Origin: Verrucomicrobiota bacterium
Lineage (GTDB): Bacteria > Verrucomicrobiota > Verrucomicrobiae > Limisphaerales > UBA11358
Length of the DNA stretch: 22,059 nucleotides
Direction of reading: 5' to 3'
Assembly: GCA_014860005.1 (NCBI GenBank)
Contig: JACZKP010000002.1
Span: 1-22,059, forward strand
A program made the translations under genes and the position numbers. Under the pieces are notes generated by a model that had not been told where the DNA came from, did not search any database, and saw nothing but the letters and a program-made list of their open reading frames with translations. Shown piece by piece: positions 17,229-22,059 of the stretch (within the stretch, counting starts at the first letter, position 1; each line of letters opens with the position of its first letter).

Positions 17229-17249
17229 GCCTAACGAGCAGAGCGCTGC
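17229..17249 (+). other. Left half of an attC-like site
   Basis: GCCTAAC at 17229-17235 matches the R'' consensus RYYYAAC exactly, 4 nt past the stop of ORF 2, and is followed by GAGCAGAGCGCTGC. No complementary right arm follows; instead the 3' end of the minus-strand oxidoreductase gene begins at 17249. The site therefore looks truncated. Confidence 0.35.
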
Positions 17250-18427
17250 TAACTCACCACCGGCCAGCGGAACGCGGACGCCAGTTTGATGCGTTTGCCG
17301 GTAGCCTGAGATTTCCGGGCGGCGGTCATGATTTCCAGGACGTGCAATGCGTGTTCCGGCGTAGTCAACAATTCCCGCCCTGTGACCAGGCACTCCGCTG
17401 CCAGCGCCGCGCCTTGCTGCCATACGTAACCTTTGGCGTCCGTGGCGTGACGCTTGAGTCGCGGCTGCTCATGCGTGGCAAGGTCCACGCCCAAGGGTGC
17501 CCAGTCGTAGCCCACCAAACCCATGAAGCCGCGCGAACCGACCATCGTGATCGTGTGCCGCTGTTCCCCGCTGCCATCGTGACCGTGGGGATTGAAGTAG
17601 TTGAAACCGGATTGCGCGTGCGAGATCACCCCGTTGCCATGGTCGAGCAACACCATCGCGTTGTCTTCCTCGGTCACTTTGATTCTGCCCTTCTCCGTGA
17701 TGTCCCGCTCCGGCGTGACGATGCTCAACATCGCGGTGACGTGTTTCGCCGGTCCGAGCAAACCTGTCAACGAAGTCAGGTTATAGACCATCAGGTCCGG
17801 CATGCTGCCCCCGCCCTTCTCATAAAAGAAGGACGACCAGTTCGGCCCTTCGTGACCGTAATCGGCGTGTGCGGCGGCGACTCGACCCAGTGCGCCCTGC
17901 GCGAGCATGCGCGCCATAAACGCGAATTGCGGACTTTGCACCGTGATCGGCGCGCCCCACAGGCGCAGTTGTTTCTGCCGGGCCACGCGCAGCAACTCCT
18001 GCCCGGCGCGCAGCGAATTGGCGATGGGTTTCTCGCTCCAGACATGCTTGCCCGCGGCGAGTGCCTGCCGGTTCAAACGTTCGTGTTCCTGCATGTCCGT
18101 CAGATTAACGAGGAACTCAAACGGCTCGCCCGCCAGCATGGCGTCAATGTGCGGATAATGATGCGCCACCTTGAAACGCTTCGCCTGCTGCCGCGCCCGC
18201 TCGGGCCGAATGTCGCACAAACTGACCAACTCGACATAGGGACATTCGGTCAACACCGGCAGATAAGAATGCGAAACGCTCCCGCACCCAATCACACCGG
18301 TGCGGATGCGGCGGGCACTTTGGGCGAACGCCGCCGCACCCGCAGTGATGACCGCGGCGCCGGCAAAAAGAGTCGTCTTGGTGAAATCACGGCGGGTTAG
18401 TTGCGTGGTGGTAGTCTTCATGGCCAT
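17249..18427 (-). CDS. TAT-exported Gfo/Idh/MocA-family oxidoreductase
   Basis: The 392-aa protein has a twin-arginine signal (TRRDFTK followed by a hydrophobic stretch TTLFAGAAVITAGAAAFA), so it is likely exported folded with its cofactor. The Rossmann domain has RTGVIGCGSVSHSYLPVL, a variant of GxGxxG-type NAD(P)-binding, and the family EKP motif in VWSEKPIANS. The C-terminal alpha/beta domain includes GGGSMPDLMVYNL and YFNPHGHDGSG. The family oxidises or reduces sugars, sugar acids or inositols; the substrate here is unknown. The ATG at 18427 has AGGA nine bases upstream; an ATG at 18421 is the alternative. It has no operon partner. Exported Gfo/Idh enzymes are common in Verrucomicrobiota and Planctomycetota. 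Confidence 0.9.
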   Translation of the reverse strand: MAMKTTTTQLTRRDFTKTTLFAGAAVITAGAAAFAQSARRIRTGVIGCGSVSHSYLPVLTECPYVELVSLCDIRPERARQQAKRFKVAHHYPHIDAMLAGEPFEFLVNLTDMQEHERLNRQALAAGKHVWSEKPIANSLRAGQELLRVARQKQLRLWGAPITVQSPQFAFMARMLAQGALGRVAAAHADYGHEGPNWSSFFYEKGGGSMPDLMVYNLTSLTGLLGPAKHVTAMLSIVTPERDITEKGRIKVTEEDNAMVLLDHGNGVISHAQSGFNYFNPHGHDGSGEQRHTITMVGSRGFMGLVGYDWAPLGVDLATHEQPRLKRHATDAKGYVWQQGAALAAECLVTGRELLTTPEHALHVLEIMTAARKSQATGKRIKLASAFRWPVVS

Positions 18428-18570
18428 CGCGTCTGATCCTGTCGCCGCCGACGGAAGTTGGCAACGGAGAAAGGAGCTTCAGCGTCTGACGGGTGTGACG
18501 CGATCCGGGTGATGGTGTTTACAGCCGATGAACTCGGAACACCGCCTCAGCCGGCAGCAGGGTGCAGAGA

Positions 18571-18599
18571 GATTCCTGCCGCCTGAAGGCGGCGTTCCG
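18571..18599. repeat. Short REP-like palindrome
   Basis: GCCGCC-TGAA-GGCGGC at 18578-18593 is a perfect 6-bp stem with a four-base loop, flanked by imperfectly matched CCT and GTTCC. It is intergenic, between the oxidoreductase start and the tRNA gene. It is not placed after a gene end, so a dispersed palindrome is more likely than a terminator. Confidence 0.5.
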
Positions 18600-18709
18600 A
18601 GCCTCACCCGGGTCGTCATCGCACCCGGTCGTTTGCTGGCAGGCCAAAAGCAGGGTAAAAGCGATTGACGCTGGCGGCGGCGGTTTGTAGATTTCGCGTC
18701 CGTTTGGGT

Positions 18710-18784
18710 TCCAGAGTAGCTCAATGGTAGAGCACGCGGCTGTTAACCGTGTGGTTGTAGGTTCGAGTCCTACCTCTGGAGCCA
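18710..18784 (+). tRNA. tRNA-Asn (anticodon GTT)
   Basis: A full cloverleaf is visible: 7-bp acceptor stem TCCAGAG/CTCTGGA, D arm GCTC/GAGC, anticodon stem CGCGG/CCGTG with loop CTGTTAA (anticodon GTT at its centre), a 5-nt variable loop, T arm GTAGG-TTCGAGT-CCTAC, discriminator G and an encoded CCA. The sequence after it is an integrase gene on the same strand, so the 3' end is the likely integration target of the downstream element. Confidence 0.97.
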
Positions 18785-20160
18785 TGTTTATAGGCGAAAA
18801 TGAGAGGTTTTCGGATGGCCGCACAGATTCCGCACAACTTTCAGGGGATGCCCCCCGCAAAGTGAAGTTCCCGCACACAGTCCGCTTCCGAAGCCACACC
18901 GCGAAGGTTTACGCCAAGTCGCCCAAGTATTTGTTCTATCGGATGGCCGTCAAAGTCGCGGGAGAAAAGCGCGTCCTGCAATCCTTTCAGAGCTTCGGGC
19001 AGGCGAAGGCCGCGGCAGAGAAGAAGCTCCGGGAAATCGCCAAGGGCAATAAATCTGCCGCCCTGAGTAGCACGGAAGCCACGGACGCCCTGACGATTCG
19101 GCAAGTCCTGCAAGACTTCTACCGTGACACCGGGCGCAAGGCATCGGCTCTGGAATGCGTCACTGGCTATCTGGCCACGCTCCGGGCACTGCCTGAGAAT
19201 GTCGAACCGGCTGAGGCTTGCCGCGTTTATGCCCGCACGCTGGCGACAATCAAGGCGAAGTCATTGGCCGATGCCGTGACGGAATTCAACGCGCCCCGCC
19301 TGAAGAAGACGGTCGCGAAGGAAGGCAAGCGCCCGCAGATGTGTCCCAAGTATCAGGCCAACGTCGAAACGTGGCTGAATGACTTCGCCGCGAAACTCTC
19401 CGGGCACAATCTTGGGGACCTGACGCGCGAACATCTGGCCAAGTTCATGGCGAACTTCGATGACCTTGGCCCCAAGTCGCGCAACGACCGGCGCGGTGCC
19501 GTCCTGATGTTTTTCAGATGGTGTCAGCGGCAAGACTACCTGCCCGCCGATGGCCGCTTGCTTCAGTGCGACGCGCTCAAGAAAGAGACGCTGGACGATG
19601 CGCCAATCCGGTTCTACTCCCCGAAGGAACTGCGCACGCTGTTGGAAAATTCAACGGGCGCACTCCGGGCAGTGATTGCCTTGCAAGCTCTGGCCGGTCT
19701 GCGTTTGGAGGAATGCCTCCGGCTTGACTGGCGCGACGTGTTCACCATCCCGGGCAATGTCGAAGTCAGTTCCGCGAAGTCGAAAACCCGCAGCCGGCGC
19801 TTGGTGGAAATCGTTCCCGCGTTGGACGGATGGCTGAATGAGTTTCGCGACAACGAAGGCAAGGTGAGTCAGTGGCAGACGACAAACGGAGCGGTTCAGG
19901 CGTTCATGCAACTGCGCAGTGACCTTGGCATCCCATCCAAGAAAAACGGGCTACGTCATGGCTTCCTTTCCGCCCACTTCGCCCTTCATCAAAACGAAGG
20001 CGCGACCGCCGCGCAAGGTGGCACCTCGCCAACGATGCTGTTCAAGCACTACCGGGGGTTGATGACGAAACCGGAAGCGGAGCGTTGGTTCAACGTTCGC
20101 CCAGCGACTCCGGCGAACGTGTTGCCGATGCCGAACTTTGCGACCGCGAACGAACGATGA
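18784..20160 (+). CDS. Tyrosine recombinase (site-specific integrase)
   Basis: The 458-aa integrase is from the ATG at 18784, whose A is the last base of the tRNA CCA; the frame is open through the tRNA. A GTG at 18862, directly before KFPHTVRFRSH, where the conserved part seems to begin, is a good alternative. The N-terminal arm contains VYAKSPKYLFYRMAVKV, then a core-binding helical domain (SRNDRRGAVLMFFRWCQRQ). The catalytic domain has Arg I in ALAGLRLEE, a Lys in SSAKSKTRSRR, Arg II in NGLRHGF and the Tyr nucleophile in FKHYRGL. The positions usually holding His of HxxR and His/Trp are Asn and Gly. Located next to tRNA-Asn, it probably integrates the element described below. Confidence 0.92.
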   Translation: MFIGENERFSDGRTDSAQLSGDAPRKVKFPHTVRFRSHTAKVYAKSPKYLFYRMAVKVAGEKRVLQSFQSFGQAKAAAEKKLREIAKGNKSAALSSTEATDALTIRQVLQDFYRDTGRKASALECVTGYLATLRALPENVEPAEACRVYARTLATIKAKSLADAVTEFNAPRLKKTVAKEGKRPQMCPKYQANVETWLNDFAAKLSGHNLGDLTREHLAKFMANFDDLGPKSRNDRRGAVLMFFRWCQRQDYLPADGRLLQCDALKKETLDDAPIRFYSPKELRTLLENSTGALRAVIALQALAGLRLEECLRLDWRDVFTIPGNVEVSSAKSKTRSRRLVEIVPALDGWLNEFRDNEGKVSQWQTTNGAVQAFMQLRSDLGIPSKKNGLRHGFLSAHFALHQNEGATAAQGGTSPTMLFKHYRGLMTKPEAERWFNVRPATPANVLPMPNFATANER

Positions 20161-20642
20161 AGCGCCAGCGCATCAAGCCCATGAACACAATCGAATTGGC
20201 GGACGCGCTCAAGGACAAGTCCCCGGATGAAATCGCCGATGCTTTCCAGCGTTGGCTCGACAGACCGCTGCCACTGAATTTCATCCGGTTCAGTTATGAG
20301 GATAACGCGAAGCTGGCCAAGGGACTTTTTGGAACGTCCAGCGATGATTTCGACGCCTTCCTTCTCGTGATTCAATCGTTGAGAGACGGGGAAGCCTCGA
20401 AAGAGCTACGGGCTGCTTTGGACCGATTGCATGTTGCTATGTTGAATTCGCTGAAGGAGCGAGCCGCTGCCTGCAAGCCACGCGGACGGCAAGCCGGTTC
20501 ACTTCCTCATTTTCTCGACGGGATAGGCAACAAGCCCGTCCAGCAATTGCTGACCTTGGCGGAACGCAAGTTCCCCAAGAGAGACCGCGCCAATCTTCTG
20601 CGCGGAATCCACCGCTGGCGGGCTGAACATTTCGGACAATAG
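20157..20642 (+). CDS. Hypothetical protein translationally coupled to the integrase
   Basis: The 161-aa protein is not recognised. Its ATG overlaps the integrase stop in ATGA, which implies translational coupling and a linked role. The sequence is mostly helical and charged: TIELADALKDKSPDEIADAF, FDAFLLVIQSLRDGEAS, a basic middle (ACKPRGRQAG) and a C-terminal LLRGIHRWRAEHFGQ. There are no membrane segments, cysteines are few, and no catalytic motif is seen. A DNA-binding or recombination-accessory role is possible because of its position and basic stretch, but this is inference only. Confidence 0.75.
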   Translation: MKRQRIKPMNTIELADALKDKSPDEIADAFQRWLDRPLPLNFIRFSYEDNAKLAKGLFGTSSDDFDAFLLVIQSLRDGEASKELRAALDRLHVAMLNSLKERAAACKPRGRQAGSLPHFLDGIGNKPVQQLLTLAERKFPKRDRANLLRGIHRWRAEHFGQ

Positions 20643-20693
20643 GCCCCTGCCGTCACTCTGCATGGCTGCGTTTGCGTGCGAAGATTCGCGCGC

Positions 20694-20963
20694 ATGAAGT
20701 CAAAGAAACGCAAAACCGATTCCGCCCCGGTTCCATCGCAAGAGGCGGCCCCAATCACTCCCGCGCCCGAAGTTGAGCCAGAGCAAGCGAGCGAAATCCT
20801 CACCCAGCGCGAACTGCTCCGGCGCCTGCCAGTGAGCCGGCGCACGATGAACAATTGGCGCGACCGGGGATTGATTCCAACTATTCAGCTTGGCGGCAAA
20901 TTGCTTTTTCACTGGAAGTCGGTTCAAGCGGCTCTCCTACGTCACCAGCGCGGCGGAAACTGA
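20694..20963 (+). CDS. Excisionase-like helix-turn-helix protein (HTH_17/MerR-like fold)
   Basis: The 89-aa protein is from the ATG at 20694; a GTG at 20676 in frame would add six residues. The first 35 residues are a disordered, basic then Pro/Glu-rich tail. The rest is a winged-helix DNA-binding domain: LTQRELLRRLPVSRRTMNNW (helix-turn-helix), RDRGLIPTIQLGGKLLFHW (wing) and KSVQAAL (last helix). This is the pattern of small excisionase-type regulators that direct recombination or bind at att sites. Following an integrase, a recombination directionality factor is a reasonable role, but it could equally be a transcription factor. Confidence 0.82.
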   Translation: MKSKKRKTDSAPVPSQEAAPITPAPEVEPEQASEILTQRELLRRLPVSRRTMNNWRDRGLIPTIQLGGKLLFHWKSVQAALLRHQRGGN

Positions 20964-21101
20964 AAAAACTTGTGCGGACGTTGTGCGGGTTCCATGGGGC
21001 CGGCGGATTCCCGCGCCAGCCAACGATTCTGGGTAGGCTCCAAGCCAAAACGAAGCCGCCGCGCTCCCGACGGAACTCGCGACGGCGAAACGATCAATCC
21101 G

Positions 21102-21944
21102 ATGTACGCCAAAGTTTTCGCTCAGATTTTCGACTCGTCAATCGCTGAAGACTGGCAGGTTCGCCACGTCTTCACCGACCTCCTGACGCTTGCTGACGTG
21201 AACGGTGTTGTGGACATGACGCGCGAAGCGATTGCGCGACGAACGAACACACCTTTGGAGATTGTCGAACGCGGCATTGCCGAACTGGCGAAGCCAGACA
21301 CCAAAAGCCGAAACGCCGCACACCAAGGCCGGCGCATTGTGCGCCTCGACAAGCATCGCGATTGGGGCTGGCTCATTGTCAACCACGCGCATTACCGCGC
21401 GGTCGCATCGGAAGACCAAAGGCGAGCCAAGACCGCAGAGCGCGTGCGCCGGTTCAAGGCAAAGCGCAAAGGTAACGCACCGGTAACGCTGGGTAACGCT
21501 GGTAACGCCAGTCAGAGTCAGAGTCAGAGTCAGATGCAGAAGTCAGAGTCAGAGTCAGGTGCAGAGACTTTGACTAAGACTGGTGCGGGCGCACCCTCTC
21601 AATCGTCTCGCCCTGACAGTGTGATGTTCGTGGTTGATGCCGCACTTCGGCAAGGTGGTTACAAAGCCGCTGACGTAGAAGGCTGGGTCATGTCAGTGGA
21701 TTGGAGTCAACCATCGGCAAAGATTCTCGCCGACGCCGCCGCTGAATTTGAGGACCCATCACCGGTCAACCTCGCGCTGAGGTTTGTTCGGTTCAACAAC
21801 TCGAAAGGCTGGAAGGTGAAGTCATGGAAAGCTGCGTTGAAGGGCTTCAATGAAGCGAGCGCAAACACCGGCGCCTCTGATGTGCCGATGGACTGGGTGC
21901 CGCGCATCGAATCAACGCCAGCGGACGGGGGTTTACGTGACTAG
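21102..21944 (+). CDS. Phage-type replication initiation protein (replisome organizer-like)
   Basis: The 280-aa protein is from the ATG at 21102; the frame is open from 20970, but the upstream part is low-complexity and basic, and the family start is MYAKVFAQIFDSS. The N-terminal winged-helix domain (about 1-115) has SIAEDWQVRHVFTDLLTLAD, GVVDMTREAIARRTNTPLEIVERGI and DKHRDWGWLIVNHAHYR, as in phage replication proteins. A basic stretch (RRAKTAERVRRFKAKRK) and a repetitive linker (GNAPVTLGNAGNASQSQSQ..., about 124-155) come next, then a helical C-terminal domain. It probably binds the element's origin and recruits the host helicase. The repeats in its linker are described separately. Confidence 0.8.
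   Translation: MYAKVFAQIFDSSIAEDWQVRHVFTDLLTLADVNGVVDMTREAIARRTNTPLEIVERGIAELAKPDTKSRNAAHQGRRIVRLDKHRDWGWLIVNHAHYRAVASEDQRRAKTAERVRRFKAKRKGNAPVTLGNAGNASQSQSQSQMQKSESESGAETLTKTGAGAPSQSSRPDSVMFVVDAALRQGGYKAADVEGWVMSVDWSQPSAKILADAAAEFEDPSPVNLALRFVRFNNSKGWKVKSWKAALKGFNEASANTGASDVPMDWVPRIESTPADGGLRD
21471..21508 (+). repeat. Four GGTAACGC direct repeats inside the replication gene (iteron-like)
   Basis: GGTAACGC occurs at 21471, 21482, 21492 and 21501, spaced 11, 10 and 9 bp, about one helical turn. Three copies read as Gly-Asn-Ala, but the second is in another phase (Val-Thr-Leu), so the repeat is conserved as DNA, not as peptide. Origins inside replication initiator genes are known (phage lambda O). 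An origin function here is inferred. Confidence 0.45.
21510..21564 (+). repeat. AGTCAG hexamer microsatellite in two phases
   Basis: AGTCAG is repeated four times from 21510, then comes ATGCAG and one extra A, then three more AGTCAG copies from 21541 and GTGCAG. The extra base shifts phase, so the first tract encodes Ser-Gln repeats and the second Ser-Glu repeats. Unit changes of six bases keep the frame. It lies just after the GGTAACGC repeats in the linker region of the replication protein. Confidence 0.8.
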
Positions 21945-22059
21945 TCCAGTAAAACAACGCCCGCGCCGGACACAGGCGCAAATGGCCGACGTGCTGCAAG
22001 CGGTACGGACAATTCTCGACGGAGAGGAGGGTCAGATAACCATCCGGCATTTGTTTTAC
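21937..22059 (+). CDS. Start of a Topo VI-A/Spo11-like phage protein (cut by window edge)
   Basis: The GTG at 21937 overlaps the end of the replication gene by eight bases and opens a frame that runs to the last base of the window (41 codons). The visible part starts TSPVKQRPRRTQAQMADV and ends EGQITIRHLFY. The motif 'ITIRHLFYRL' opens a group of phage and island proteins related in part to topoisomerase VI subunit A. The rest is missing, so the call rests on a short N-terminal match and on position in the element. Confidence 0.55.
   Translation, partial: MTSPVKQRPRRTQAQMADVLQAVRTILDGEEGQITIRHLFY

Larger units (their letters stand above)
18784..22059 (+). mobile_element. Integrative element or prophage at tRNA-Asn, left end (continues past the window)
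   Basis: The block starts at the 3' end of tRNA-Asn with an integrase, followed in the same direction by an unknown coupled gene, an excisionase-like HTH protein, a phage-type replication protein, and the start of a Topo VI-A/Spo11-like protein. All are close together and on one strand. No second copy of the tRNA 3' end (GTTCGAGTCCTACCTCTGGA) was seen in the window, so the right attachment site lies outside. The lack of structural genes here does not decide between prophage, satellite and other integrative elements. Confidence 0.8.

Noticed and set aside
16726..17289. Overlapping 187-codon frame across the second cassette-like gene
   Set aside because: The product is Ser/Pro/Ala/Arg-rich low complexity, and it crosses both putative recombination boundaries; the 128-aa frame fits better.
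17342..18400. 352-codon plus-strand frame
   Set aside because: It is antisense to the Gfo/Idh/MocA gene, with no recognisable product.
18571..18599. Palindrome as a terminator of the tRNA or oxidoreductase gene
   Set aside because: It is upstream of both transcription units, with no U-tract, so a REP-like repeat is the simpler reading.
21510..21564. Possible CRISPR or phase-variable frameshift tract
   Set aside because: The repeat unit is six bases with no spacers, so it is not CRISPR, and changes by whole units do not shift the frame.

Overview
The window looks like chromosome from a high-GC member of the Verrucomicrobiota, most likely near the Pedosphaera/Limisphaera group. The reasons are the mixture of housekeeping genes with secreted beta-sandwich proteins that end in a 'LQ(S/E)...GPY.DV.G..SPY....FFRL' module, a GH106-like enzyme, a TAT-exported Gfo/Idh/MocA oxidoreductase, scattered short palindromic repeats, weak or absent Shine-Dalgarno sites and frequent GTG/TTG starts. 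This placement is by recognition only; no search was run.

Left part (1-3,030): a phased TGAC repeat that resembles a Pho box, then glnS (glutaminyl-tRNA synthetase with an insertion in the catalytic half), a palindromic repeat element, and a YceI-family lipoprotein. Middle left (3,260-7,330): two paralogous secreted proteins in tandem on the minus strand, each followed by the same C(UUCG)G terminator hairpin; one copy carries an additional Ig-like domain. Middle (7,500-13,000): a zinc-ribbon membrane protein, a GH5-like secreted glycosidase, a VTT/TVP38-type membrane protein, chorismate synthase (aroC) and an M48 metalloprotease. Then (13,190-15,952) a large secreted GH106-like glycoside hydrolase. 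The glycosidases and the exported oxidoreductase suggest a polysaccharide-degrading lifestyle, but they do not form one operon.

Accessory part 1 (16,179-17,249): two small unknown genes arranged like integron gene cassettes. Each gene starts 11-13 nt after a GTT-containing boundary. Each stop codon is followed within 4-7 nt by an AAC-type R''-like box (AGCCAAC, GCCTAAC). Between them is a long stem with two bulged bases on one arm, as in attC sites. The R'' box of cassette 1 is complementary over 8/8 bases to the 5' end of the same cassette, as expected for a cassette that was once circular. No integron integrase is visible.

Accessory part 2 (18,784 to the right edge): an integrative element at the 3' end of a tRNA-Asn gene. 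It has a tyrosine recombinase whose first possible ATG begins on the A of the tRNA CCA, a translationally coupled unknown gene, an excisionase-like HTH protein, a phage-type replication protein with internal iteron-like repeats (a candidate embedded origin), and the start of a protein resembling phage-borne topoisomerase-VI-A-like proteins. The far end of the element lies outside the window.
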